A stretch of 64,000 nt of DNA, taken from assembly GCA_948567375.1 (NCBI GenBank), contig OX419761.1, positions 46,440,501 through 46,504,500 on the forward strand, in the 5' to 3' direction. This stretch comes from Lunularia cruciata (taxonomy: Eukaryota; Streptophyta; Marchantiopsida; Lunulariales; Lunulariaceae). Below the pieces are notes generated by a model. It was not told the origin of the DNA, did not search any database, and worked only from the letters and a program-made list of their open reading frames with translations. A program made the translations under genes and the position numbers. Of the stretch, positions 1 through 12,900 are shown in pieces; the first letter of the stretch is position 1, and every line of letters begins with the position of its first letter.

Positions 1-61
1 TTACTTATGAACGTATAATGACCTGTTCAGGATTCAAGACTTAAGACCAATTTCAGAAGAA

Positions 62-193
62 ATCTTAGGTGCCAATAGGGCAAATTCCTCTTACCGATCC
101 TATTGGAGCGTAGCACCATTGTTTACCCACTAAGTTTTTTCCTTGTACGGTTTGATGGTCCCATACTTCTTGTTATCCAACGCGGTCGCTCCT
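62..193 (+). mobile_element. LINE 3'-end fragment (forward)
   Basis: This stretch matches, on the opposite strand, the 3' end of the LINE copies at 9192-9915 and 20878-22813. It shares the block around 'agggcaaattcctc', the junction before the T-run, and the tail that reads 'ccttgtacggtttgatgg' then 'gcggtcgctcc'. It is the only fragment of this family in the window with forward orientation. Only about 130 bases of the 3' end are present, so it is a heavily 5'-truncated insertion, or its 5' part lies left of the window. Confidence 0.7.
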
Positions 194-2477
194 TTCATCA
201 TTTCGGAAGAAAACCCCATGTGCCTAGACTTCCCTAAATAACCATACTTGACATTTTGTCTAGCGTATAGGAACCATGACCAACACAAAGCGACAGGAGG
301 TTCAGTTGGGAAAGATTCAACCCAATAAGTAACGAGTAATGTTATGAACAATTTCGGAAAAGGATGACCGTCTATAAATATTAATGGGACAAATAGAGTC
401 ATATATTGAACGCGTTCACAATTTTATATAAACTTCCAGAAAGTTAAAGAGAAGATTATAAAGAAAGAAAAGAATTTGTAAAAGTGGACAGAGTACCAAA
501 ATACTACCATGAAAGAAATGAATGTTTCGTACATAATCGTAACAGCCTTACTGGAACCCATCCCCAATATAATGATAGTTGCTTTGAGGAAAAGCTTTAA
601 AAGTGCTTGATGCTCTATCACCAATTTCTACCTGGTGAATTTCGATCTTTTTTGCCGACCGATATTCTTTTATTCATATCCTCGAACGTAAATTATAGAT
701 TCTCATATGACCACTTTTGCATTGATTCAAGTTTGAGAAATTCAAGTAATTCTCTCATCCTACTTTTTTCCAGTGTTATTTGTTCTCACTTCTGAGTCTA
801 GAGGAATTAAACCTTAAGAGCAGGAACTTCACTTCCTTATGGAACAGCTAATGCCATTTGAAGATCCAAGTCTATCAACTTGCGAATGGGACTCTTGAAA
901 ATTTTACAAGCATTCTCATCTTCCAAACATTTTTTTTTTTACATGGATTGATCTCTACGAGAATATGTCATAAACGCGGAGAACATATATTTATATGGTA
1001 TTCTTCCTTTTCGATTTCCTTTTAGTTTCTACTTCTTGCCTGCGCTTTCTGCTTCCATTCATGATTGAATAAAAGTTATGAAGACAGATGAATTATTTCA
1101 ATAAAGTTTTCTCAAGGAAAAAGGAAAGAAGCATAATAGAATCTTTCTTTTTCAGGAAAGAGAAACCTGTCTTTAGTTACAGAGTACATGTCCCCGAGTA
1201 TCAAGACGTGATACAGAATACGACTCATCGTTCAGAAAAGAAAAAATGACACTCATGACATAAATTTTGAAAATGAGCATTTTACAATTTCCCTCCACCG
1301 ACCGACATTCAAATTCCAAGAATAAATTCGGCGAGAAAAATCTTAACAGACCACCTCAAGAATTCTGAAAATTAATTAATGAATCAATTATTTATTTATT
1401 TTGATATCAGTCGTGTTTTAACCCATAAGTAGGTGAAGTGCACACCAGAAATACTTCATAAGTTTAGTCACTACTTAACCTTCGTAAAAAGAGGTAGAAG
1501 AAGGAAAATTGATCGTTACGTGCTTTCTTGATATGTGATTATGCAAAAAGTGTTAAGATGTAGTTCACTTGTCCACTTTTCTGATGCTCCATTTCCCTTT
1601 CCCTTTTTGAGAAATTTTTTTAATAAACTATTTACAACTCATCAAATTCCTCTCCTGTATTAATTAACGAAGGGATGAATCATCATTATCTTTCTCCCGT
1701 AGCCTGGTAATACCGTACTATAATTGTAAATATTGAAGTTAGTTCGAATCGTCTACTCCAGTCTGATCTAACTACAGAACGTTAACATCTAAATCTCCAG
1801 ATGCGTTTGATCCCATTTATCCTGCAAGTTCAGAACTACATGTGTCCTGCTGGCAGCAAAGTGTGCAGTTAAGTCAGCAAATAAATTCGTCCAAACATCA
1901 CTTTCGATTGTAATAATTTCAAGGATGAGGTTTCAGACCTGAAATATGTTTTATTCTTATCAGTATCATTTATTATATTTTTGGCACATTTCGGACGCTA
2001 CTATGAAGATAATAATACATCCATTTCCAAAAGGTTCATCTGCCGAAATATAGACGGGAACACTACACTGTTATCGCGTTACATTTAAAAGCGTCACTTT
2101 GACCGCGCTCAATCTGCTTGCAATGACCGATACTCAAGTTTGGCCAACTGACAAATTTAGTACCAACTACCGCGGGGAGGGGGGTGGGGGGTCAAACTTG
2201 TCATGGTAGTGCCAATCGGCGGACGTGATAAAGCTGCTGCTGGCAGTTGGTGTTCAACGACGCTGAAAAGGTACTGGAGGAGGCTCGTCTTGATTGGTAG
2301 GTGGCAATTTGGTTTTGCCAGAGCCACCACGTCAAAATACCGTTTACAGTGGACACAGCTCTAACCACACATAACAGAAAGTAACGGGCAAGTTATACAA
2401 CGGCAGTGGTGGGGTTCGAACTCTGGGTGGTGAAAAATGAAAATATACTCACATGTAAAAAGCGAGAAGGGGAAAAA

Positions 2478-2600
2478 GGCGACCACGTAGAACACACATG
2501 AAGGATGGGCAGACACCATCAAGTCAAACCGTACAAGGAAGAGAAATAAGAGAGTAAAATGAGTCTAACCCCCAAGAGTATTGATAAAAAGAGAAAAACA
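2478..2600 (-). repeat. LINE 3'-tail fragment
   Basis: It starts 'ggcgaccacgtagaacacac' and continues through the 'gatgggcagacaccatcaag' and 'gtacaaggaagaga' blocks to a segment like 'cccaagagtattgat'. The same blocks, in the same order, form the extreme 3' end of the longer LINE copies (read on the minus strand there). It is either a severely 5'-truncated LINE insertion or a SINE-like element sharing that tail. Confidence 0.65.
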
Positions 2601-2611
2601 AAGAAAACAAT

Positions 2612-2698
2612 AACAAGAAGGATGGGAAGACCCCTTAAGCCATACAAGGAAAGGGCATAGGGGGTAAAACGGGGCTAAGCCCCAATTTAGAAGTATCC
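2612..2698 (-). repeat. LINE 3'-tail fragment
   Basis: This is a second tail copy directly after the first, with 'gatgggaagaccccttaag', 'ccatacaagg' and 'gctaagccccaa'. The leading 'ggcgacc' block is missing. Three such fragments follow each other within 300 bases, which suggests tandem insertion or local duplication. Confidence 0.6.
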
Positions 2699-2724
2699 TC
2701 ATATGTTGAGAAGTAGAATCCAAG

Positions 2725-2768
2725 TCAAGAAGGATGGGAAGACCCCATCAAACAAAGTAGAATCAGGG
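2725..2768 (-). repeat. LINE 3'-tail fragment (short)
   Basis: It contains the core 'gatgggaagaccccatcaa' of the tail repeat followed by 'gtagaatcagggg'. At only about 44 bases it is the shortest member in the window. Confidence 0.5.
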
Positions 2769-3425
2769 GTCATTTGGGTGTCAGATGGATGTTTATTGTA
2801 TTTCTTGAGTGGGAAGGATCTGTAGTAACAGACTCGGTTTGAAATATGCCATAATTTTGGAAAGGTGGTTGTTCTAAAGTGAGAATTATGGTTGTTCAGA
2901 TTCAGAGCAAGAGGTTGCTCTTGCTGGCGGTAAATCTTGCTGAAGCAGCAGCCACTAATTTAGTAGGTGTTTGTCCACTTAAAGAAATCATTATTATTAC
3001 CAGAAAGCTCATTCAAGCAACGCTTAAATTTGGATTCATTAGGATGTAAATAAATTGAAATAATTTGATACTTATTTAGGTCATTGAATCGCTTTTGATT
3101 TGATGTATACAAACTTGCTTCCAACCAAACCCGAGTACTTTATCTGAGGAGCTTGATTTCTAATACGACAATTAGAACAACGGTTAACCTCAAAAATCAA
3201 ATATTTCGATTATTTTAGTTTACGTCTAGCTTTGAGGGGCAGATTATCAGCTTATTTTGACAATCGCTTTTGGTTTCATTGCCAATTACAACACCTGCTC
3301 GTGTATGAATATATATTAGGAATATTAGGAAAGAGGATATGAGAGACTAGATCCATTTTACCGACTACATACGTATATTAATAGCTATAAGTAGTCTGAA
3401 CATAGAAGCACATTTTAGAAGAAAA

Positions 3426-3485
3426 GGCGACCGCGTAGGAAAAGTGAAGGATGGGAAGACCCCATCAAGCCGTACAAGGGAAAGC
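3426..3485 (-). repeat. LINE 3'-tail fragment
   Basis: It reads 'ggcgaccgcgtagg', 'gatgggaagaccccatcaag' and 'ccgtacaagg', one of the best matches to the family consensus in the window. It ends abruptly after the 'gtacaagg' block. Confidence 0.65.
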
Positions 3486-5391
3486 ACATTTTAGTACTCC
3501 TATAAAATATTCAATACACTAAAAACCGTGCAGAGTCTCGAGCTGTACGCTTGCTTGCATCTACGTTTATCACCGCAAGTCAAATCATAAGATATTATTT
3601 ATTTTGCAACGAAATTGAAAAATTAATTTTTGCTGAAATTTTATCTATTTCAATACTTAAAATTTCTGCAAACAGACCTGAAAGAGATAATCTTCATTAG
3701 GTTTGTGGTCAGAAAATATCACTAATGTGATTAGATAGCCTAGATATAATTTAGAGAGTAACGTGAATATCAAATTCAGTAATTATCACATCAGTAACCG
3801 AAATACTATACTTCAAAGCGGTATCTTCCCTGGGACGCGGTTCCACATATGGTAACAAGGACTAAGCGGGCCACAAAATATTGATTTCTTAGACCTGTCA
3901 TATGGTTGATTTGATAATAAAATACATATTTTATAAAATGCTGAGTAACTTCACAAATTCTGATTGGACCTTTTAATTCTTGTGGTGAACTTCTCACAAA
4001 AGTAGTGTAGTTTCCTTATATATCTTTGGGAATATCTCTCACTTGGAAATAGCAAACTCTCTAAGAAATTCTAATGGACAAACTTTTATGAGTGGACATT
4101 TGAAGTTGTCATTAATACGTTAAAGCTGTCCATTAACCGCAGGGACATATATAAATGTGAAGATACCACTGAACTGCTTATTCGCAAGACGAGCTTCTCT
4201 TGCGTTCTAATATCAAAAGTCCGCACTGTACCGAGAGCGAAGTCACTAGGGGCAAAGGCGGCTGTGAGTGGAGGACAATGACCGGCGGACGGACAGCGAG
4301 TCATATTTCTGTCCAGTTCAGTCAGCTGACCAACGACGGTCCTTGAATGTTGTGAAATACGCGTCCTGTCGACGGCGGGGCCGATTTCACTCGACAGAGA
4401 TGCGGTTGTTTATGAGTGCCACTGTATAGACTATGGCTTTTCCCTCCAGAGACACCTAAAGTTTTCTTCCCGGACTTTTGATTCGATGGAACGAATTAGG
4501 CATGTATCGATCTTGATCCTGATCCTTGATCTTGCTGCTGCTGCAGTGGAGGAGGATACGTTCGCAGTTCAGTACTGGAATCAGTCACATTCATAATAGA
4601 GGTAGGTCTTTGTCGCACGTACTTCCTTATACTATAGTGCTGCTACTACTACTACTACTACAACAATTACTGTACCTTCCCGCACTCTGCAGCAGCGATG
4701 TACTACAGTAGTTATAGGGATCTCGTCCGCCCCCTCCAGTACTGTAGTCCTCCTTATGCACTAATCTGCAGGGCAGATATTGTACGTAGTAGTATTAGTA
4801 CAGGACATGTTTAGTCTGCGACGAGAGTTAGATGAGATGTACAGTAGGCCGCTGTTATTTCACCGAATTTTGGTAAAGCTATGAAACCACCTGACGGGAA
4901 GATGCCACTCTACGGAAGTGGGTTGCTGGTTTGGTAAGGGGGGAATAAGTTCAAGAATCCAAGCAGGGGTCAGAAGCCCGTTAGTTAGTTTGTGTGCTGG
5001 AATGGGGGGGACTTGGGTGAACTTTGATGAGTAGAACCATAAACCGATATGCTGCTTTAGGATCTGAAGAGATGGATCGGGTTAGTTCTGGCTGGTTGTG
5101 ATGGAAAGGGATGGCTGTTATTTTCCACAGCAAGGAATTATTAGACTGGGTTGAGTATGAATATTTGTAGAAACAATCCAGGCTTGCAAGAGTTACTCGG
5201 AGGAAGGGGGTTGGGGTGGCAATTCTGGTGCTGGCTCGGATGGATAGCTTTCACCCATGGGCTTTATTATGTAGACAGACTTGACTGGGTTTGAATTGGA
5301 TTTTCTGGAGAGAAGGGTGGCAGGGACACGCAAGGTATGGTCTGTACGTGACTACTGGCTGGACCTACACCTACAGAGGAATGGGTGCAGG

Positions 5392-5398
5392 TATAAAA
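5392..5398 (+). promoter_or_regulatory. Candidate TATA box of GDSL gene 1
   Basis: A 'tataaaa' heptamer sits in a GC-richer context 387 bases before the start codon at 5779. A start site about 30 bases downstream would give a 5' leader of roughly 350 bases. No other strong TATA motif lies closer to the gene. There is no transcript evidence. Confidence 0.45.
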
Positions 5399-5778
5399 TG
5401 TCACTGCCGATCCCGGAACTGTAAACATCAGTTGCCGTCCGTCCAGCTCCACAGCCACCATCCGCAGCATTGATAATCGCAGGGAGGCAGACAGTCACCC
5501 AGACAGAGGGAGAGGCTTCTTTCCCGGCTCCACTGAGTTCAGTAGCTAATGCTTTACATTACAAAGCTGCATTATCGATCCGAGGGCTCAGCGGAATGCA
5601 CTACTGACGCCTTTCGAGTTCGCACTGACAGTCAGGATAGCGGAGCTCAAAGATCTCGAGCGAGCTGTGTCCACACCTCTTTCTCTCATTTCATCAGATC
5701 AACCCCGCAAAAGAGAAGTACAAGTTGTAGGAAAGAACAGGAAGCTGGGAGGGAGGGAGGGAACGAGAGAGAGGAAGT

Positions 5779-7866
5779 ATGGAGCGATCAGGTGGTGGCA
5801 AACTGCTAGAGATGATAGTGGTCTTGGGGTTGCAGCTTCTTGTAATGAGCCCCTTCGTGTACAGTGCTTGTTTTCCTGCTATTTTCAACTTCGGGGACTC
5901 GACATCAGACACAGGGAATCTGGCTGCCTCATTTCCTGGCTTTACTCCAGCTGAGTACCCGCCTTATGGAGACACCTATTTCGGGAAACCATCCAACCGA
6001 TACAGTGATGGTCGGCTCCTCATTGACTTCATCGGTATGTTCTCTAGTCCCGACGGAGTTCGCTCCTGGTAATGTCATTGAAATATTCTTCTTCTCTGAG
6101 AACGTATGTAGCTGCTCTCTGTTCTCCCGAATAGTAATGTTCCAAATTCCAGGATCGAATGCTGAACGAGATCGTTCAAATCCTGAAATGTGTTAGGGGT
6201 TTTCCCAAAACCTATATAGAATCTTATATTTGAACTGGTATAACGTCCTCATTCTGCGTTCTTCTCTTCTTTCCAGGAGCTTTCGTAATGCATCTTGTCT
6301 TTCCGGATGGCTATCTTATAGGGTTGTAGACCCCACCTGACCCCACAAGTATTCTTAGGCCTCTGTAACCTTTCGTTCGGCATTCGTTGAGGGCGAAAGC
6401 CTCAGGGTTCCTTGGAAGTCTTAGAGTACAAATTTTACCTCAACAAATCATCTGAGGAGCTAGAGTCATTTCCAAAGCTGACGATCTTTCAGAATGTTGC
6501 TCTTGAGCTCTCGGGTTTGTTTATACTTGGGAAGTGTTTTATTTTCACCATCAAATCACCATTATGCCTGTTGTTTATGGAAACGACTGTCCTCACTTAC
6601 TGCTTGTTGTCCTTGTGCCAACAGCCCAAGCGTATGGTCTCCCTTTCGTTGACCCATACTTACAGTCTGTGGATTCGGAGTTCAACCAAGGAACCAATTT
6701 CGCAGCAGCTGGGTCCACCGTTCTTCCTGTAACATATCTGAGTCCTTTCTACCTCGACATTCAACTGCGAGAGTACAGGACTTTCAAGACCAATGTACAA
6801 AATGTTTTCACCCCACCTGATGGTTCTGCGCCGAATGAGGGTAAGTACTTCCCTGTTTATGCTTACATTGTAAATTGTGAGATTTTCGTAAAGAATTCTG
6901 GTTTTGAAGCTAGGTTAATCATTGCTTCTCATTATCTTCCTCGGGTGCAGAATTGAAGCAACGTCTTCCTGCCCCTGAGACATTCCAAACTGGGTTATAT
7001 ACTGTCGCTCTCGGAGGCAATGACTTCACATTTGGATACACCAAGGGTCAAAGTATCGAGCAAGTTAAGGTTTATCTTCCTGAAGTCGTCGGCAATCTTA
7101 CCAAAGCTATCAAGGTAGGTCGCGAGGTCCACACTTGCAGACTTTCCATTACCTACGGCGATGGGGGAGATGCTTTAGATGCGCACTACAACCACACTAA
7201 TATACGATGTTTATGTCCACAGAACATGTACGATTATGGTGGAAGGAATTTCGTAGTCTGGGACATCGAACCTCATGGGTGTCTTCCTTACATGCTCACC
7301 CTGATCCCTCATACCGCCGCTGATGTGGACGGGAACGGTTGTCTCACTGCGTACAACGATATCGCCCAGTGGTTCAATGGTCAACTCAAAGCGTCTCTGG
7401 ATTCTCTTCGTACCGACCTCGCCGGGATTAATATCTCGATGTTCAACACTTTCAAGCTTAAAATTGACCTGTTGACGAACCTCACTGCCAATGGTACGTG
7501 CCAATTTATATTTCTCCAAAAAGATCTCATTGGTCACGTCAATTAATTGTCGAAATTCCTACCCGCCAATGGGACTGAGCGCCCATGGTTCCTGTTGCAG
7601 GTTTCACTCAGACCACCATAGCATGCTGTGGAGTACCCAGCGAGTTCAACTTCGACTTGCGTGTGAATTGTGGTCTCAGCAATGTTATCGATGGTGTGAA
7701 CTTAACATCTGTCAAATGTGCCGATCCAAACCAATACGTAGTTTGGGATGGGGTTCACAACACCGACGCCGCGAACCGCTACATCGCGAACCAGTTCTTT
7801 AGTGGAAACTACTTCGACCCACCATTCACTGTGGCCCCGGAGGGCTGCAGTCTTGCCGTAATCTAG
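5779..7866 (+). CDS. GDSL esterase/lipase, secreted (paralogue 1)
   Basis: I read five exons: 5779-6034, 6625-6840, 6951-7114, 7223-7493 and 7601-7866, with GT-AG introns in phases 1, 1, 0 and 1. They join to 390 residues, a usual length for plant GDSL (SGNH) hydrolases. An N-terminal hydrophobic signal peptide ends about residue 30. Block I is FNFGDSTSDTGN with nucleophile Ser41; block II is NFAAAGST (Gly115); block III is GGND (Asn181); block V is DGVHNTDAANRY with Asp352 and His355. The full catalytic set is therefore present. Family members hydrolyse acyl or acetyl esters of lipids, cutin precursors or wall polysaccharides, and the true substrate cannot be read here. The start is the first ATG in frame with the signal peptide. 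It is a tandem-type paralogue of the gene at 16891-19138 with the same exon plan. Confidence 0.93.
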
Positions 7867-9191
7867 ATCAACACATCAACAACAACAGTAGTAGTGTCTC
7901 CTCATTCAATATAGTTTAGCACAACAGTCCATCGTTAGTAATTCTTTTCTTAGATGTTTAAAATTATGGGTTCGTCTACTCTCTTAAATTAGAGCCTGTA
8001 GAAACTAGTGCAACCCTGAGTAGATAGATTGCAAGTTTTGTTCTCGGAGATGTCATCATCTGGCTAGGTTAAGAATTCATTTGGCCATGAGTGAACACTG
8101 TGAACAATCCCTTCCAATTTGCCCGGTGGTGCCACCATGGCCGTATTGTTTGACACACATCAAATTTATCATATAAAACCCATCAACCTTTGTCATTCCA
8201 CTAAATGACTGTCCCCAGGACACACCTTATTATTAGATGGTTCGCGTTCGCAATAAAGTGCCTCTTGTCCTGCCGATGGTCCGCGAGGGTGTGTTGTCAA
8301 AGCTGTCTCCAAAAGTTACTTCGACCTCTCCTTTAACCATCCTCCTTCCTGTGGCAGATCAAGCAAGAGACCTTCGACGTATCGGGGGCAGTGCATGTTC
8401 GTTCAGACTATCTCCGGGTACCCTGCACATGAAACTGGTGAAGGTGGAATTAATCAAGTGGCCCCTCACGTCTCCGTCATCAGGAGCTCGCCCTTCATGG
8501 CTTTCAGGTGGATTGATGAGAGTGGAGACAGTAGTCACCTTCGCACCTACCACATCCAGTCCTCATCAATACAAAGGAACCAAGGACAGTCGTTTCCAAC
8601 ACCTTTACAGCCCTGAACTATATATATCATGGCTTTCGACAATCCCTCGCGTTCAGACCCGGTCAGAGCCGGACAGGAAGTTGGCCGATCGGCTTTTTCG
8701 TCCCGGCACCTTCGTGGATATACCGAGTCGGATTTGGTCGGAACTTGGTCGGAATGCAACAGAAGAGTCCTCCAATACTTTGGTACTTTTCGGCTGTTTC
8801 ACTCGTTAACGAATCTCCATAGAAGAAGAATCTTTACGGAGATTTCAACCCAAACTTCAGAGAATCTACTCCCCACTTCAAGAATATAACCTCAACTTTT
8901 CACTACGGACTTCTTAGTCGAATCTCACATTTTAAATGATAAAATTCAAAAGAAATGTACATTGCAAAACACTCTTATAAATAAATATAAGAAACAAACT
9001 CTTCACCATCTTTTCTTATATTGTATAATATATCCTTGTAGACATTTATTCAACTTTCAAGGAGCTGACCTTGAATCCTATGGGGGATCGCTCCATATAT
9101 ACATGGAAGTGAAGTTCTCTTCCATAATGATATTTTCCTTCATTTATAATATATGTATTTTCCTAAATTTACCATGATTTTTGGGAAAAAA
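7867..9191. other. Intergenic, no gene recognised
   Basis: This is the 3' flank of GDSL gene 1. Open frames at 8237-8889 overlap on both strands with no family resemblance and look like chance frames in a GC-richer patch. No strong poly(A) signal was found close to the stop codon. Sequence after 8890 is AT-rich. Confidence 0.55.
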
Positions 9192-9915
9192 GCTGACCTC
9201 ATAGAACACAAGAAGGACAGGGAGACCCTATCAAGCTGTACAAGGGAGAGACAAAAAAGGTAGAATGGAACTAGGCCCCAATAGTATCGATATGAGAAAT
9301 TTGCCCTACCACACCTAAGATATCTAAGCTATACAAGTTGTAAGGTTTACAAATTACCAGAGTATCCAAAGAAATATAGTCCAGAGTGATTACTCTCCTA
9401 TGGATTACACTAGCTAATGCTCTTTGTAAAGAAATGGACACATGCTATATAAAGTATATTACAAAATATGAGAGAGAGTGATACCCATGCATCTAAAATA
9501 ATAAGTTCTTGCTTATGACAAATGTGTCAACGCCATGTCCATAGTTCCATATAACTCCAAGGCTAGAGGAACAAAGAGGTGACCTCACTGCATACCCCTA
9601 TACTTGGAGACCTTGTGTGCATCAGCCTATCCAAGAGGATGAGTAATCACTTCCTCCAAAACTGCACAATGTGTAGGATCAATAACCATAACATCCGCTA
9701 CTATCAACTGATCATCTTGGACCAAGTATAAGTATACTCGGACACGACACGTGTCGTATACAAAGAACATAAATGCCCCTCCAAGCAAGGTATACATTCT
9801 CTCGTGCCATAGCAAACACTATATCCCTAATGGCATCATGGGTAGGTATCATATCATGTGTACTCCACAAAGCCATAGTGTCATATGGACCACGGTTGCA
9901 TCTATTGCATCTACC
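9192..9915 (-). mobile_element. 5'-truncated LINE copy A
   Basis: It aligns by eye with 20878-21590 over most of its length, including the shared tail. On the minus strand it encodes the region after the reverse transcriptase, with 'VADVMVIDPTHCAVLEEV' followed by 'HKVSKYRGMQ'. The second LINE copy has the equivalent 'VVDVVVTDPMQDTVLEGV'. Several stop codons interrupt the frame, so it is dead. The 5' truncation and shared 3' end are the signature of target-primed reverse transcription. Confidence 0.75.
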
Positions 9916-12900
9916 ATGATTTTGGGGGGTTCATCTTGAATTTTAGAATACTGTCTCCGAACCTCTGAAAACTTCATCTTAAAATTTGCGGACGATTACT
10001 TTTTAATTTTCAAACGGTTCCGTTTGTTCCGAACTTTGTAAAATCCAACACTTACATTTCAAAAGAAATTATCTCAGATTTGAAGATTTCATTTTGAAAG
10101 CTTAAGAAATTTTATGTTAATCTGAAAGGATTATATCGAGTCTTTTCGTTGGCAGTAATATTATTTTGGACTAAAAGTTACAATTTTTATATAAATTTTA
10201 TTAAATAAATAAAATTACAGACTAACAAATGCTCTTCGAATAATATTTCTAATGAACAGATTTTCTAATATTATTACTTATCGAGTGATAAGTGCCAAAG
10301 TTGGGGCACTGTTAAACTCTGGACATTATTCTGGATTTTCACTACACGTTTGAGCTGGAGCTTTCAAAGTTTCCCGACGTTCTAAAATCTCCCCAGGTTT
10401 CTCTTTCGCCGGAGTACTTCCCGACGAAGGTTTCGGCGCTAATTAGGAACCAGGTTGACTGAATTAGTCACTGTACTTGCAAATATGTGCAGTAGATGAG
10501 TTGGACGACAGGACTACAGTTTGTTGACTATCGATTTTTCCGCACTGAGAGTAATGTGGGGTCGAATGTGCTTAGTTGATCCCGTAAGCTTGTGATTGAG
10601 TCATCTTCAACTACATTAAAACTCGTTGATGGCTTTCTGCATTAAGCACAGGGTAGGGGTAGAAATATTAACATCCTACTGCTCACAGCGGTCGTACTTG
10701 CTAAGTTATACACGGTACTACTGCTGCTCCCCTCCAGTCAGTTACTTTCTGCCCAAAGTGCTCCCACAACTGCACACTGCTGTGGAACATGTTGGTCAGA
10801 GGGAGAGCAGGCAGAGTTCATCATGTCCTGAGATATACCGTATATTATAGTGCAAAGCATGTGGACATGGGGACAGACAGCCTCGAACTTCGTAAGTTTC
10901 TTGCTCCTTAATTCGGTCGAGGTTGGTGATACGGGCTCCAACTGCACCTAGAACTGTCAGGAAGTAGAGGAAATATTTTGTTTCTCCATAACTACATCGC
11001 ATGTGCTTGTTCCATGAGTTCCACATCTATACATTTGATCCGTAGAAGATCATGTGAGAGAAGAGAACACCGGCACAATTCACGACTTGGCTGATTACTT
11101 GATACGTTTAGACACACTCACTGACGCTCGAGCGGTCATTAGTTTTGGACAAGAAACGGCTCTGGAGATGAGTGTCTATTTAGGGTTGCGAGATGTTTAT
11201 AAACGTCCCGTTTATAAACACCGTACATTCAGTTCCAATTGCACTTCAAATATTTCAACCAGCTCAACTCCATTATTAACATGACACAGAAATAGCAAAA
11301 TAGCAGTGGTGACTCCTGGGCATACCGTCTTTGGTTTGATATGGAAGACTTTTACTTCACGAGTTGTCCAGGTGAAAGTAGTCACGATGTTTTACCGGAC
11401 CTTTCTTCAAGGTATCAATGGAAGTCGAGTCGTTAATATCCAGCAGCAGCAACATCATCATCATTCTAGAATTCCTGCTATTACCCGTCACCTGAGTTGA
11501 GTTGACTGATCTTTCTAGAAACTCGTCGTTAAGCCCAAAGAAAAGCAAACCTATCCAGAGACCTCGGGAAGTGGGATTTAATCATTCAGGCTTTGCTTAC
11601 ATAGAGTTTATACATTTTTCTCGCAAGAAGCTGGATGGACAGCCTGCATCGTGTGCTGGATGGATATTCACAGCTCACGGACTTGTTTTTCATCTGAAGT
11701 CGCCTCACCCGTCCTGGTCCTTGCTCTATTCTCCACTTGCTGATGGGCACAATGATGTAATCGGGTATGTACCCCTTCCCTTCTTGAAGACGACAAAACT
11801 GAAGGCAAAAAGCAAACGAGAGGAAAAGTAGCTTGATTGGCCACCTCCATATCCTTGTGGGCCGCCCGCAGTTCAGTGGTGGTACCCCCTGTCCAGTAGG
11901 TCACAGTTCATTCAGTTCAATTCATTCTGCATTTGCTCAGCTTTAGCGGGGAAATTCCATCAAACCGATTCCTTTCAACAACGGTATTGTCCAACGTTGT
12001 CTTTTGACGGTGACAACTCTCCTTCATTCGACCCCGCGTTTTTCTCCCATTACCCTGTCAACTTCTATACATAGGTCGATGCTGGTGATGTCTAAAGGGT
12101 TCATAGTTACCCCGACTGTCAAAGCAACCCCCTGCCCCCGGTTATCACCCGTTGCACTCTTGTCTCTTCTGTGTTGTCTCTGTCCGCCAAAGATATTCCA
12201 GTACACTTGGATATAAGGTCTGCTGAATCGTTCCATGCCTCTTGATTTAAGATGCAGAGTTTACAACGTTTAACGGTCACTGGCGAATAAAGTGCTAGAG
12301 AATTCAGAGAAGGCAATGTTAGTGAAAATTTACCAAGTTATCACTTTGGAGCTTCATGCATGGTCCGACACATGTAGCCAGGGAAATTAGATGAAGACAA
12401 ACTCACGCCGAGCTTTTCCTAATGGACAATGACAATGAACAGAGGAATGAAAGCACAATACAGAGCCGTTTCAGGGACGTTAAGTAGGTGTCGCTTAAAG
12501 CTTGCACATGAATGTCAGTCGATAGTGAAGAGGGAAGGGACAAGATGAGTATGGTGCTGTGAGGAGACGTTTGGCGAGGAGGATCGAGAGCAGAAGATTC
12601 TAGATAGAGGTAGACGAGCTGCTGCATGAGGCACTTCTGGAGTTTCGAAAGTCGGATTAGGTTGTTTGAAGTGAGGACAAATTGCACCACTGTGAGTCTT
12701 AAAGCGGATGAGCTCCAACAGGAGCATCAACAGCTAAGGTTTCACTCCCGCTTGAGAAACTCAATGTAAGAGGGTTGAATCGGTTTGGACACTAGAAGTA
12801 TTGGCCTGTAGGCTTGGAACCTAGAAATATCAGGCCTATCGCTCCATCAAAGGCCGACCTAGAATTCTCATGCAATTGGCGTCGATCGTTTATCTTTTCT

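Larger units (their letters stand above)
194..5391. other. Non-coding region with LINE tail fragments
   Basis: No open frame here resembles a known protein family and none continues across plausible splice sites. The only structure seen is a cluster of short LINE 3'-tail fragments (2478-2768 and 3426-3485) and small CTG/CTA-rich tracts near 4530 and 4640. The last few hundred bases are probably the promoter region of the GDSL gene that follows. Confidence 0.6.

Noticed and set aside
2400-2425. tRNA-like 'ggttcgaactc'
   Set aside because: No cloverleaf can be built from the flanks.
4086-4304. Minus-strand frame with a WD40-like phrase (TVRTFDIRTQEK)
   Set aside because: Only one short phrase is repeat-like, with no GH dipeptide, no neighbouring repeats and no joinable exons.
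8237-8889. 190-residue plus-strand frame and overlapping frames as a gene
   Set aside because: Low-complexity Ser/Pro/Arg-rich composition, competing open frames on both strands and no family resemblance.
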